Assembly (NCBI GenBank): GCA_041398745.1
Contig: JAWKUB010000003.1
Span: forward strand, 186,001 to 250,000
Direction of reading: 5' to 3'
DNA from: JACKHO01 sp041398745
Lineage (GTDB): Bacteria; Planctomycetota; Planctomycetia; Planctomycetales; Planctomycetaceae
Length of the DNA: 64,000 nt
Part shown: positions 43,036-52,714 of the stretch, in pieces
How positions within the stretch are numbered: position 1 is the stretch's first letter
Layout of the letters: every line of letters starts with the position of its first letter
The notes under the pieces: generated by a model
Databases searched by the model: none
What the model was told of the DNA's origin: nothing
Seen by the model: only the letters and a program-made list of their open reading frames with translations
Made by a program: the position numbers and the translations under genes

Positions 43036-45984
43036 GTGACCCCATTGTGCCGTTATCAGGTCGGGCTCCTTGTTTTGATTTGCTGGCTGACGGGGTGTCA
43101 GCACGAAGCACCTCCGACACCTCCCACGGTTGCCGATCATTACCGTTCGGCCAAGGCGGCCATGTTATTGGAGAAGTATCAGGAGGCAATCCTTCACGCC
43201 GATCGCGCTCTGGAACTCGATCCTAAGCGGAATGACGTCATTCTTGTTGCGGCGGAAGCATGCACAAAACTGCCCGATTTTGAGCGTGCAATCGGTTACT
43301 ATCAGCGGCTGACGAGTGACGGAAGCGACTCTTACATGCGTGGTCAGCTGGCCCAAGGCGACTTGCTGCGTTATGTCGGGCGATTGGGAGAAGCAGAGCA
43401 ATGTTTTCTGCGGGTGCTGCGGCTTCAACCGGGCGAAGTCCTGGCGCGACAACGGCTGATTTTTATCTTGAACATTTCGGGCAGGCGCTGGGAGGCGGTT
43501 CCCTGGATGTTGCAGGAAGTGCAATCGGGACAGTTTGGAGTCGACACATTGCTGCAATTAGGCAATGTGGAACGCTTGGCACATGAGCCTGAATACATCA
43601 ATAAGGCCATTCAGGAACATCCTGAAGAAGGACTGGCCTGGTTGGGAAAAGGACGTGTCGAGCTAGAGGAGCGTCAGTACGAGGTCGCGCGCGAATGCTT
43701 TGTTCAGGCATTGAAGTTTACTCCACCGGATGTCGTGGAAGCGCAAATCCAATTTGCGTGGCTGGAGTGGATGACTGGCGCACACGCTGAACTCGTCGCG
43801 CGCTTGCAGCGGGAGGATTTGGTCCTCACAACTCACCCCGATTACTGGGTCTTGCTGGGGCTCGTTTCCCGTGAGTATGCGCTGAACGACGCGGCCATTC
43901 GTTGTTTTGGAGAGACCGTTTTGCGCGATCCGGATCATCGACTGGCCATGTATCACCTCGGACAATTGCTGCAGGGAACAGATCAGCGGGATGCGGCCGC
44001 CGCCGTTTCCGCCAGGGCGGAAAAACTTCAGGCGTTAGGAGAATTGCTGGAAGACTTGCACAGCGCGCCGACCGATCAGGTGCGACTACAGGAACTCGTC
44101 GATGTCTTACTTGAGCTGAACCGCAACTGGGAGGCTGCAGCCTGGACTCAGTTGGCAATGACGCAAGGCCCTGCGGTGCCGTGGAGCGCAAGAGTGCTCG
44201 CCAAAGTGCGTGAACGACTGAGTGCCGTCCCCGGTGAGCTCGACCAACGAACATTAGGCGTGGACCCGGTAATAGCAGGCGTCGACTGGACCAAATTCGC
44301 GCTACCCGATTTCTCCACGGTCGAACTCAGATCGGGAGTCACCAGCGCTGATTCGGTTGAGCTTGCCGAATCGGGCTGGCAAGATCAATCGAAGGACGCC
44401 AGGCTGAACTTCCAGTTTTACAACGATGCCGATGGTTCGACCGAAGGCATGCGCATGATTGAGACGATGGGGGGGGGCGTGGGAGTCATCGATTACGATG
44501 TCGACGGCTGGCCCGATGTCTACTTTCCCCAAGGCTGCAAGTTTCCCTCCAAGCCAGGTGATTCTCAGCACTTGGACCAACTGTATCGCAACTTGGGGGG
44601 CGAACAATTTCAGGCAGTGACCGAATCATCAAACATTCGAGAGCCACTCTTCAGTCAGGGCGTCGGCGTCGGAGATTTTGACGGAGATGGTTTTCCCGAT
44701 GTGCATGTGGCAAACATCGGTCCCAATCAATTGTGGCTCAATAATGGGGACGGAACATTTTCCAACGCGACCGTTGAAGCTGGACTCCACGACGAAAGCT
44801 GGACGAGCAGCACCGCGTTTGCCGACCTTTCTGGTGATGGTTTCCCGGAAATCATCGACGTCAATTATTTGAACGGTGAAGGAATTTTCACACTGATCTG
44901 TCAGTCGGATGGGCATCCCAGGGCCTGCAAGCCCACCGTCTTTGAAGGGGAGCCCGACCGTCTCTGGCTCAACGCTGGCGACGGCCGCGTCGCTGACGTC
45001 TCGCAATCCAGCGGCATGCGACTAGCGCACGGAAACGGCCTGGGGCTGCTCATTGCGGACTTCGTCAGTCGGCATCAGCTAGATGTGCTCGTAGCGAACG
45101 ATGCCGTTCCCAATTTCTTCCTGGAACGAGAATCAGCAGTGAACTTGCGGTTTCGAAACATCGCGACAATTTCCGGAACCGCTTTCGACGGTGATGGACG
45201 AGCGCAGGCATGCATGGGAGTTGCGAGCGCCGATGTCGACGGTAATGGATTGCTCGACATGTTCATTACCAACTATTACAAGGAATCTAATACTCTCTAT
45301 CTGCAGGAAGATCCACTCATTTTCCACGACCAGACGGCGGCGTTTGGCCTTCGGGAGCCATCGTTCAGTTTGCTGGGCTTTGGCACACAGTTTGTCGACG
45401 CGGACTTGGACGGTTGGCCAGATCTGCTGCTGGTAAACGGCCATGTCGATGACTTCTCGTATTTAGGCACGCCCTACCAAATGCGTCCACAATTCTTCAA
45501 GAATTCTCAGGGCAAACGTTTTGTCGAGGTCATTCCAGGAGGTGAAGGGGATTGGCTTTCCAAACCTCAGGTCGGACGGGGTATGGCGCGCCTGGACTGG
45601 AATCGCGACGGACGCGACGATGTCGTGGTCTCGTACCTGGATCGACATTCGGCCTTAATTACAAATGTGGCGCAGTCGAAGAATCATTCCATTAGCCTTC
45701 GATTTGTAGGAAGAACGTGTGAACGTTCGCCGGTAGGAACCACCGTGAACTTCGTACTGAACGGTCGGAAAGTTGTGCACCAGCTCTGCGGCGGCGATGG
45801 ATTTCAGGCGTCAAACGAGCGTGTCCTGACTATTGGCGTTGGTGACGTACACAAAATTACAAACGTTGTCGTATCCTGGCCGAACGGGCTCAAACAGAAT
45901 GTTGCCGAGCTTACTTCCGACAATTCATACGTCGTTGTCGAAGGACAAGATTGTTTTCGAATTCCAACTCCACGGCCAGAATGA
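43036..45984 (+). CDS. TPR and FG-GAP/ASPIC-UnbV (CRTAC-like) lipoprotein
   Basis: A 982-residue protein with lipoprotein signal (GLLVLICWLTG before Cys21). Residues 35-330 are TPR repeats (HYRSAKAAMLLEKYQEAILH, YYQRLTSDGSDSYMRGQLAQ, GKGRVELEERQYEVARECF). Residues about 450-850 are FG-GAP calcium-binding propeller repeats (VGVIDYDVDGWPDVYFPQGC, VGDFDGDGFPDVHVANIGPN, FADLSGDGFPEI, DVDGNGLLDMFITNYY, DLDGWPDLLLVNGH). An ASPIC/UnbV domain is at the end (PVGTTVNFVLNGRKVVHQ, GFQASNERVLTIGVG, VVVSWPNG). Exported adhesion or scaffold role likely; common in planctomycetes. An alternative GTG start at 43036 is used. Confidence 0.88.
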   Translation: MTPLCRYQVGLLVLICWLTGCQHEAPPTPPTVADHYRSAKAAMLLEKYQEAILHADRALELDPKRNDVILVAAEACTKLPDFERAIGYYQRLTSDGSDSYMRGQLAQGDLLRYVGRLGEAEQCFLRVLRLQPGEVLARQRLIFILNISGRRWEAVPWMLQEVQSGQFGVDTLLQLGNVERLAHEPEYINKAIQEHPEEGLAWLGKGRVELEERQYEVARECFVQALKFTPPDVVEAQIQFAWLEWMTGAHAELVARLQREDLVLTTHPDYWVLLGLVSREYALNDAAIRCFGETVLRDPDHRLAMYHLGQLLQGTDQRDAAAAVSARAEKLQALGELLEDLHSAPTDQVRLQELVDVLLELNRNWEAAAWTQLAMTQGPAVPWSARVLAKVRERLSAVPGELDQRTLGVDPVIAGVDWTKFALPDFSTVELRSGVTSADSVELAESGWQDQSKDARLNFQFYNDADGSTEGMRMIETMGGGVGVIDYDVDGWPDVYFPQGCKFPSKPGDSQHLDQLYRNLGGEQFQAVTESSNIREPLFSQGVGVGDFDGDGFPDVHVANIGPNQLWLNNGDGTFSNATVEAGLHDESWTSSTAFADLSGDGFPEIIDVNYLNGEGIFTLICQSDGHPRACKPTVFEGEPDRLWLNAGDGRVADVSQSSGMRLAHGNGLGLLIADFVSRHQLDVLVANDAVPNFFLERESAVNLRFRNIATISGTAFDGDGRAQACMGVASADVDGNGLLDMFITNYYKESNTLYLQEDPLIFHDQTAAFGLREPSFSLLGFGTQFVDADLDGWPDLLLVNGHVDDFSYLGTPYQMRPQFFKNSQGKRFVEVIPGGEGDWLSKPQVGRGMARLDWNRDGRDDVVVSYLDRHSALITNVAQSKNHSISLRFVGRTCERSPVGTTVNFVLNGRKVVHQLCGGDGFQASNERVLTIGVGDVHKITNVVVSWPNGLKQNVAELTSDNSYVVVEGQDCFRIPTPRPE

Positions 45985-46039
45985 GCAGCGTTCTTGACTC
46001 TGATTTCCAACTTCCGCAGCACATCCCCAATGCCCATCA

Positions 46040-46180
46040 GGCGTTCGCGCAGTGTGCGACCTACCAATAGGGGTGAATCGCAACGAGCCGTTCAGGTGGC
46101 AGACCTTCCTCTGCGACCGTCCTTTTGACCATCCGACGAATGATTGCCACGTAGTCATTGATGGTCGTGCGGGTGATGCG
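46040..46180 (-). pseudogene. Possible tyrosine-recombinase (integrase) N-terminal fragment
   Basis: The complement reads ARITRTTINDYVAIIRRMVK, RTVAEEGLPPERLVAIHPYW and a stop. The T-I-N-x-Y-V-x-x-I-R-R-M-x-K pattern followed by E-E-L/G-x-P-P resembles the SAM-like core-binding part of tyrosine recombinases. It is about 45 codons and has no catalytic part. Confidence 0.35.
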
Positions 46181-46186
46181 GGCTGT

Positions 46187-47290
46187 TCAGCCGAATGGGG
46201 GGGGGTGGCGGCGGAAAGGTTGTCGCTGGGGTGCGCTGAACGTCCGCTTCAGCCAGAACATCAGCACGTGCGCGATGGCGCGGAGGAGGTTCAGCAAACT
46301 CGAACCGGTTGCCGCCAGGGTTGCGTTCAGGGCATCGCCAATGAGAACTTTCAGGAAGCAGCGCCCCATGCGGTGGTCGCTTTTCAGATGACCAATCTTC
46401 GGTTCGACCGCACTGCGACGTTTGCGTCGGGGCTTTTGAGTACGTGTCAGATCTTTGCGACTCATTCCGGAGCGGTGAATGGTCGCCTCACCTTCATAAT
46501 CATGACCCCGATAGCCTTTGTCGACGAAGGCGTCCGTCATTCACACCGGTATTGATCTGATCGAACAGATCGTTCGGGCAAGTGTATGGCCATCGTACGG
46601 GTTGTCTTCGCACAGTTCGATACCCACGATCCAGTTGTGGCGGTTTGTTGTCGCCACGGAAACTTTCTGGCCAAACTCATAGCGCTTGTGAGCTTTGCCG
46701 ATGCCGATGCACCGCACCTCAGTCTCGTGCAGGCTGTAAAGCTTGTGTTTGTCCGAGCGTTCCTGAGCATGCAACCGCTCGCACAATTTCAGCAGCGTCT
46801 CCAACTCGGAATCAGGCGTGGAGACCTTGCGACGCATGTCGCGCACCAGGCGGCCCAGGTACGTGCGTTGTTTCTTCAATGATCTGTGCATTCGCTTGAA
46901 CTGTTTCGCATGAGCATATCGTCCCACGCGAATCGACTCTTTCTTCGAGACACATACGTACGACTGCCGCAGGTTCACAGCGCGTGCTTTCGCAGCGGCA
47001 GCCAGCTTGGTGATCGCTTTGTGGTACAACTTCGAATCGGTCGGATGTGTGATGTGCTTCTCTTGAACGGCCACGGCAATCGTCTCTTGAAGCAGCAGCG
47101 ACAACTTTTCAGCACCGACCCGCTGTCGCCACTTGGTCATTGACGTGGGATGAATCGGACCCTCATGCTGCATCGTTTCGTAGCCACAGAATGCCTGCCA
47201 GCAGGGATTCTCGACCCGCCGTTCCAACAACGATTCATCCGACTCGTTGAACGTGTGCTCGAGGTTGAGCCCTACGGCGAACCACACCAA
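46187..47290 (-). pseudogene. IS5-type transposase, truncated 5' end and internal nonsense
   Basis: Two frames in the same phase are joined by one TGA at 46541-46543. The first gives LEHTFNESDESLLERRVENP, WQAFCGYETMQHEGPIHPTS and MTKWRQRVGAEKLSLLLQE; the second gives MTDAFVDKGYRGHDYEGEAT, TRTQKPRRKRRSAVEPKIGH and LKSDHRMGRCFLKVLIGDAL, the C-terminal DDE part of the IS4/IS5 superfamily. Around the TGA, an alternative phase reads FDQINTGV, the expected linker, so a one-base loss upstream and one-base gain (A before ATG) disturbed about nine codons and created the stop. About 35 N-terminal codons are also missing. No inverted repeats found. Confidence 0.82.
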
Positions 47291-47355
47291 CCTGGCACTC
47301 CCACCATCAGCCGAATCGCCTTAGCAGGGCCTCCCATGTCCTCGGAGTAGCAGTC

Positions 47356-47491
47356 GGCGAACGCCTGGCGTACAGCACCGCTGATCCAACGTTTCTGCCG
47401 GCCGATACGCTGGACCTGGACGGCGACAATGACACCACCGAGCCCATTCCGTTCGACGGACGCGGAGCAGGATTCGACCGAGTTGTTCTAA
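47356..47491 (+). pseudogene. Fragment of a secreted beta-helix/choice-of-anchor-type protein
   Basis: The phase starting at about 47379 reads STADPTFLPADTLDLDGDND and TTEPIPFDGRGAGFDRVV. LDLDGDNDTxEPIPFDGRGAGFDR is common near the end of right-handed beta-helix proteins of planctomycetes. It is broken at both sides and stops where the IS1380-type relic begins. Confidence 0.5.
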
Positions 47492-48262
47492 CCCGGATTA
47501 TTCATGAGGTGGATTTGTGGTGTGAGGTGTTGGGGGAGGTGGGGTATTGTTTGTGTGATGCGCGGATCGGCCTCCTCCCCATTGATTGGACGGGTTCGTG
47601 GCGGCGAGGACGTCAGCGGCGCTGGAGGGTTTGGAGAACGGCCTTCCAAGTGGGTAAGTCGGGCCAAGCGGAACTCAGCCGGATCAACACGCTGCGGCAA
47701 CTGACCGTCACCTCGGCGGCGGCTTTGATCATGCGTTGACGCCATGTGGCCGGTTGAGCCTGGCGAAGTTTCCTGAGCGAACTCGAAGTGGAATGCAGGG
47801 AAGAGTGCAGTTGCTGCGGAGGATGCTTCAGGAAAAGTGCGTCGCAACCGAATGATGAGATGCAATGCCACTGCGCGTAGCAGCAGCCGAAACTGATTTG
47901 CCATGCAGCGATGGTCACTCAAACGTTCACCGCACAAGTCAATCTTCAACTCTGTTGCGGTTCTCACTTTCGCTACACGTTGCAAGTGTTCATCATAGAC
48001 GCCTTGAGGAGGATCAGGGCACCAGGTCGATTGCAGACGACGGGCACGATTGGATCCCCGCCGTATGGCATTCAGCCTTGATTACGACAGTCGCCCCCGG
48101 AATTTTCGACAACCAGCGATCTTTTCGGATGAAACTTGATCCGCTCCGACCACACACCCTGTCAACTCATCACGGCCTCCGTGTCTGCGAGAAAGTGCTG
48201 TTGTTTCAAACACTTAAACACAACACGAGGCCAATTCGATTCAAACCCATGAATTATCCGGG
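47492..48262. mobile_element. IS1380-type relic with both terminal repeats, internally deleted
   Basis: Left end CCCGGATTATTCATGAGGTG (47492) and right end, complement CCCGGATAATTCATGGGTTT (48262 down to 48243), are near-perfect inverted repeats. CTAA and CTAG lie immediately outside, perhaps a mutated 4-base duplication. The element is 771 bp, less than half the usual IS1380 length (about 1.6-1.9 kb), and holds only the C-terminal part of a transposase gene. Bases 47986-48262 show no other gene. Confidence 0.8.
47560..47995 (-). pseudogene. IS1380-family transposase C-terminal fragment, frameshifted
   Basis: The minus strand reads TELKIDLCGERLSDHRCMAN and QFRLLLRAVALHLIIRLRR, the hallmark C-terminal region of IS1380 transposases. 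Phase is then lost, and a second frame continues ATWRQRMIKAAAEVTVSCRS and RLSSAWPDLPTWKAVLQTL, the end of the protein. Catalytic region absent. Confidence 0.8.
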
Positions 48263-48307
48263 CTAGCGGTCCGGCAATTCTCGGCGCTGGAACTCAAACG
48301 AACTGAC

Positions 48308-51300
48308 TCAACGTACTGTCACAAAATCATTGTGATTCACCAGTGCCTGCACAAAGTTGACGCGGGCTTTCGTCGTTGGTTCGTTCACATTCTTACTGCG
48401 GGCCAGTTCTTCGAACTGCTTGAGAATACGGACTGACACGGCCGTTTCTTCATCAGTCGGTGTTGTGCAGAGTATTTGTCGGAACGCCTGCTGAACGAAC
48501 TGCGCATCATCCAGTTCGGGCGACTCTTTCTCGATTCGGGCCGCAATGGCCTGGGACATTTCACGGGCAAATTCGCTGTTCTCTAAGGCCAGTGCCTGCT
48601 GTGGCACAATGCTTTCCGCGCGGCGATAGCATTCGAGCACGTCGGCGTCATCGAAGGTTGAGAGGAATTGCTGATGTTCGTTGTGCGAGTGGACAAAATA
48701 CAAACTGCGGCGGCGGCTTTTGATGTCGTTCACGGGAATCGAGGGGCCGCCCATGGTGACATCCAGTTCCCCGGCCAGAGACAACAGACTATCCCGTACG
48801 ACCTGAGCTTCCACTCGCGTAGGATTCGCATACCAGTACGTCTTGTTTTCTGGGTCAAATTCGCGGGAGGCAGATGACGCCTCTGCGTTGAGCGGTCTTT
48901 GTCCATAGGTGTCCGACAACACAATGAGCCGATGAATGTGCTTCATGCTCCAGTTGTGCTGCATCAGTTCGACCGCCAGCCAGTCAAGCAATTCAGGATG
49001 CGTGGGCTTCGCTCCCTTGCGGCCAAAATCGAAGACGGTCGCCACCAGTGGACGGCCGAAATGTCGCCCCCACATGTGGTTCACGGCCACCCGGGCCAGC
49101 AGGGGATTCTGGTCATTTGTCATCCAGTTCGCGAGGGCCGTCCGTCGCCCGGTGCTCGTCTGGGGGAATGGCTTACTGCGTGAAGCTTCCGACTCGACAT
49201 TCGACTCCAACGTCTTGTACGCACCGGCCAGCAGGGGATACTCAGTCCCCGGACTGGTGAGTTTCTCCTCTGCTGTTTTCACCTTGCCTTCGGCAGCTGC
49301 CAGCTTCTTCTCGGCTTCTCCACGCTTGGCCTCTTCTGCACGCATTACCTCGAGTCGGGCACGCAGCACTTCCGTTTGAATTGTGGCCAGTTGAGCTTCG
49401 GCATAGGCTTTTGCGGCAGCGGAAATCGCATCGGCTGTGTCAGCGTCGTCAGATTCCGAGTAACGGATTTGATCAGCAGCGGCACGGGCTTCGATACCGG
49501 CCAGTTCCGCATTTCGCTGAACAACATCCTGCTCCGCGATGTCAACCAGCAGTTGTGCCTCTTCGACCGTCTTCGGCAGTGTTGGCTGACTCTTGGACGG
49601 CTCGACCAGCACATCAGCTGCCGTCAGTTGCCGCAGCGTGAATTTGTGGAACTCGACTTTCGCATCGAACGCAATGAGCTTCAGTCCTCCCGGTCGGCGC
49701 TCAACGGGTAGTTGATAGGCAATGGAGTGTTCTCCATCGACCTGGACATTGACCAGTTGGCCACGCACCAGCAGCTTGAGTTCGTGCGGCTCACCTTCTG
49801 TCACCTTGCGTGCCTGTGCGGCCTCTGGCGGATAAACCTGCTGGCCATTCTTCAGGTAAGACACCTGCGACTTCGAACCGCCGCTGACGGCACTCAGGTA
49901 CGCCAGATTTTCGTTGTCCACTGAGGAATCGAACAGAATTCCAATCGACTTCCAGCGGTCACCTCCGGTGGTGGTGAACTTCAAAGTCGCCGCGAAGTCG
50001 ACGGGCGGTTCCTGTTTCAATTCGAGGACAGCCCGCTGCGCTCCGGCACGATGCTGCAGCAGTTTCCCATCGCGGTACTCCCATTCGCCATCGCCAATGG
50101 TCCACACAGCAGGATTCTCTTTGGCGAAGTCGTCATCCACGAGGAATGTTTTCTCCGTTTTGGCCGCCTCTCCCTGAGATCGCTTCTGCACCTGTTCCAA
50201 AACCTGTCGCTGTCGACTCAGTTCCTGCTCGGCCTGTTCAATATTCTTGCGGGCGATGGCCAGATGAGTTTCTACCACCTCAGGACGCACTCCAGGGTTC
50301 CAGGCGACGGGCGGCAAGTCCACCGGTTGGACGTTCCACGTGTCGTTGGCGAGCACGGCGGGGAGGCCCGGCTGCAGCTCGACCGTGTCAGGATTGCGGT
50401 CATCGCCCCGGATGTGGCGAAATGTTTTGATTTCGAGATTGCAGTCAAACGCCCGGGGAATGCCCCCGTTGTTGACATCGAGTTCCCCGGCAACGAAATC
50501 AGTCCGCAGTTGATACGGTTCAAAAATCGCCCGGAAGCGATAGTACTCTTCCTGTGAAACGGGGTCGTATTTGTGGTCGTGACATTTGGCACAATTAAAC
50601 GTCAGGCCCAGAAATGCCTTCGAAGTGTGCTCAATGGAACCATCGAGCCAGGTGGTTCGATTAAACTTGAAATAGTGCCGGGCCAGAAAACCGGTAGCGC
50701 GCAGCTGGTCTGGATTCTCAGGATACAACTCATCCGCCGCGAGCATTTCGCGGACCATTTGGTCGTACCCTTTGTCGTCGTTGAGGCTCTCGATAATCCA
50801 ATCGCGCCAGTGCCAGATATGTTTCTGCGAATTCCGCACTTCGGCACCCAATCCCCACCAGTCGCTGTATCGCCAGACATCCATCCAATGCCGTCCCCAG
50901 CGTTCACCATATTGCGGCGACTCCAATAATCGGTCGACAACCTTCTCACGGGCGTCTTTGGAATTATCAGCAAGGAAGACCTGCTGCTCTTCGAGCGTGG
51001 GCGGCAGTCCCGCGAGGTCGATGGTCACGCGCCGCAACCACATCAGTTTGTCAGCGGGCGGTTGGGGAACCACTCCCACTTCCTGCTGCTTCACCCTGAT
51101 GAATGCATCAATCGGACTCCCTGTTCCGTCTCCTGGCACTACGGGGCGAACAGGAGGATTGAACGACCAGTGATCGCGGGGATTCTCTTCAGGTGCCTCG
51201 CCCTCCGGTCCTTTCGCTCCTTGTGCGATCCACTTTTCAACCAGTTGAATTTGCTCCGCCGTCAGCCGCTCGCCTTCGGGAGGCATTTGGTCGAGTTCGT

Positions 51301-51586
51301 CATCTGACTGAATACGCCGCAACAACTCACTTGCCGCAACATCATCCAAATTCAGAATCGCGTCCCCGCCCGCTGCTCCCTGCCGAATGAACTCGGCCGT
51401 GTCTAACCGCAAGTCCCCTTCCTGCTTCAGCCCACCGTGACAGGCAAAGCAGCGTTCCCGCAGAACGGGCTTCACCTCCTTGAGATAGTCCACATCGTCC
51501 GCATCCGCGACAGAGGCAACCAGCACGACAATCGCAGCGACAGAAAACGCGGCAAAGAGTTTCAAGGCAGGACGAACAACAGTCAT
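48308..51586 (-). CDS. Planctomycete cytochrome C-type protein (PSCyt1-DUF1549-DUF1553) with inserted DUF1080/LamG-like domain
   Basis: A 1092-residue protein from the ATG at 51586, with signal peptide (ALKLFAAFSVAAIVVLVASVADA). PSCyt1: VLRERCFACHGGLKQEGDLR near 45-65. DUF1549: VTIDLAGLPPTLEEQQVF, SPQYGERWGRHWMDVWRY (Trp-Arg-Tyr replacing the usual Leu-Ala-Arg-Tyr), and CAKCHDHKYDPVSQEEYY near 345. Residues about 465-650 form an inserted jelly-roll domain (DDDFAKENPAVWTIGDGEWE, VEFHKFTLRQL) like DUF1080. A Glu/Ala coiled coil follows, then DUF1553 from about 800 (TGRRTALANWMTNDQNPLLA, NHMWGRHFGRPLV, LLDWLAVELM). It is a single gene without a DUF1501 partner. Confidence 0.92.
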   Translation of the reverse strand: MTVVRPALKLFAAFSVAAIVVLVASVADADDVDYLKEVKPVLRERCFACHGGLKQEGDLRLDTAEFIRQGAAGGDAILNLDDVAASELLRRIQSDDELDQMPPEGERLTAEQIQLVEKWIAQGAKGPEGEAPEENPRDHWSFNPPVRPVVPGDGTGSPIDAFIRVKQQEVGVVPQPPADKLMWLRRVTIDLAGLPPTLEEQQVFLADNSKDAREKVVDRLLESPQYGERWGRHWMDVWRYSDWWGLGAEVRNSQKHIWHWRDWIIESLNDDKGYDQMVREMLAADELYPENPDQLRATGFLARHYFKFNRTTWLDGSIEHTSKAFLGLTFNCAKCHDHKYDPVSQEEYYRFRAIFEPYQLRTDFVAGELDVNNGGIPRAFDCNLEIKTFRHIRGDDRNPDTVELQPGLPAVLANDTWNVQPVDLPPVAWNPGVRPEVVETHLAIARKNIEQAEQELSRQRQVLEQVQKRSQGEAAKTEKTFLVDDDFAKENPAVWTIGDGEWEYRDGKLLQHRAGAQRAVLELKQEPPVDFAATLKFTTTGGDRWKSIGILFDSSVDNENLAYLSAVSGGSKSQVSYLKNGQQVYPPEAAQARKVTEGEPHELKLLVRGQLVNVQVDGEHSIAYQLPVERRPGGLKLIAFDAKVEFHKFTLRQLTAADVLVEPSKSQPTLPKTVEEAQLLVDIAEQDVVQRNAELAGIEARAAADQIRYSESDDADTADAISAAAKAYAEAQLATIQTEVLRARLEVMRAEEAKRGEAEKKLAAAEGKVKTAEEKLTSPGTEYPLLAGAYKTLESNVESEASRSKPFPQTSTGRRTALANWMTNDQNPLLARVAVNHMWGRHFGRPLVATVFDFGRKGAKPTHPELLDWLAVELMQHNWSMKHIHRLIVLSDTYGQRPLNAEASSASREFDPENKTYWYANPTRVEAQVVRDSLLSLAGELDVTMGGPSIPVNDIKSRRRSLYFVHSHNEHQQFLSTFDDADVLECYRRAESIVPQQALALENSEFAREMSQAIAARIEKESPELDDAQFVQQAFRQILCTTPTDEETAVSVRILKQFEELARSKNVNEPTTKARVNFVQALVNHNDFVTVR

Positions 51587-51964
51587 AAGGCATCCACTGC
51601 AAACCGGGGCACATGTGGTCAAACAGTTCAACACAGGCGGGAGCGCCATTGTCTCAATCTGGATTGCAGGTCGCAACAGCAGTCACGGTATCGAACGGAA
51701 TTGAAGTCTCTTGCAGTGGCGCACTGCAGGAGACATCAATTATCTGGTTGCTGCCATCCATTCAGTCACACCAGATGACAACAAAACTCATTTCCCCTTG
51801 GCTACTGGGCAAACTCTCGATGCGGCGAAAACGATTCGAGTTTCCCGCCTCCTCAGTGTCTTGTTAATCCTGTTGCATCCGGCAGTTCTGAGTTCGACTA
51901 CCCCAGGATTTCACTGAACACATGCGGCAACACAAACACGACGAAGTCAGCCCCACTACGATGC
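51587..51964. other. 378-base stretch without recognised gene
   Basis: Lies between the start of the cytochrome-type gene and the stop of the RraA-like gene. Short frames here show no family features. It must hold the promoter of the cytochrome-type gene (toward 51587). No repeat or hairpin stood out. Confidence 0.5.
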
Positions 51965-52630
51965 CTACAACACACCGTAGGTCTCAAACGCCGTCGTGGC
52001 TTTCATGCCGTTACGAATGGCATCACGGACCATGTTTTCGTCGTGGACTTTTTTCCATGCACGTTGCAGCACTTCGTGTTCAACCTCCCGAGGGACAACG
52101 ACAATACCGTCGATGTCGGCAATGACCAAGTCACCCGGCGAGAACACGACGCCACCAATTTCCACAGGGATGTTGCAGTCAATGACGCGCTGGCGGTCTT
52201 TGCTGTCGTAGGGGGATGTCCCCAAAGCAAGCACTGGAAAATCCAGTTCTCGAATCTTACGCACGTCACGAACGGCTCCGTCGACAATCGCGCCCACGCA
52301 TCCACCATTCATGACCGCCGTAGTGAGCAGTTCACCCCAAATTGCCGATCGCATGGAACTTCCGGTCGCGGCAATAAGCACGTCATCGGGCTCGCAACTG
52401 TCAATGGCCTGCAGTTCCAGTTCGTACGGTTTGGGATCAACATGAAACATGTCGGCCCACAAGGTAGTGCGACAACGGCCCACAATCATTTTGTCAGCCC
52501 CCCACTGCTGCAGCAGAATTCGGGGCGACTGATTCTTGAGTCCCACGCTGTCGAGTGCATCACAGACGACAGCCGAGTACATGTGTTCGCGGATTTGCTG
52601 AAGCGAAATTTCCTGTGGTGCTGCTGACAT
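51965..52630 (-). CDS. RraA-family (dimethylmenaquinone methyltransferase-like / HMG aldolase-like) protein
   Basis: A 221-residue protein of the RraA fold. Motifs: YSAVVCDALDSVGLKNQSPR near 18-37, MRSAIWGELLTTAVMNGGCV near 92-112, and the family signature GAIVDGAVRDVRKIREL near 114, in which the G-x-x-x-D-G-x-x-R-D residues bind the divalent metal and substrate. Members are either aldolases for 4-hydroxy-4-methyl-2-oxoglutarate/oxaloacetate decarboxylases or RNase E inhibitors; in this context an aldolase or lyase is more likely. It faces away from the MlrC-type gene, so the two may share regulation across the 84-base gap. Confidence 0.87.
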   Translation of the reverse strand: MSAAPQEISLQQIREHMYSAVVCDALDSVGLKNQSPRILLQQWGADKMIVGRCRTTLWADMFHVDPKPYELELQAIDSCEPDDVLIAATGSSMRSAIWGELLTTAVMNGGCVGAIVDGAVRDVRKIRELDFPVLALGTSPYDSKDRQRVIDCNIPVEIGGVVFSPGDLVIADIDGIVVVPREVEHEVLQRAWKKVHDENMVRDAIRNGMKATTAFETYGVL

Positions 52631-52714
52631 GACTCATTTCCGCTAACGTATTTCAGTGACGAAGACTTGTCACAGAGTAGCGAACCACCGTGCGACAACA
52701 ACAGCGAGTCAAGA
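52631..52714. promoter_or_regulatory. Short divergent region between RraA and MlrC genes
   Basis: Only 84 bases separate the divergent starts, so promoters in both directions must overlap here, suggesting co-regulation. No clear operator is visible. Confidence 0.4.
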
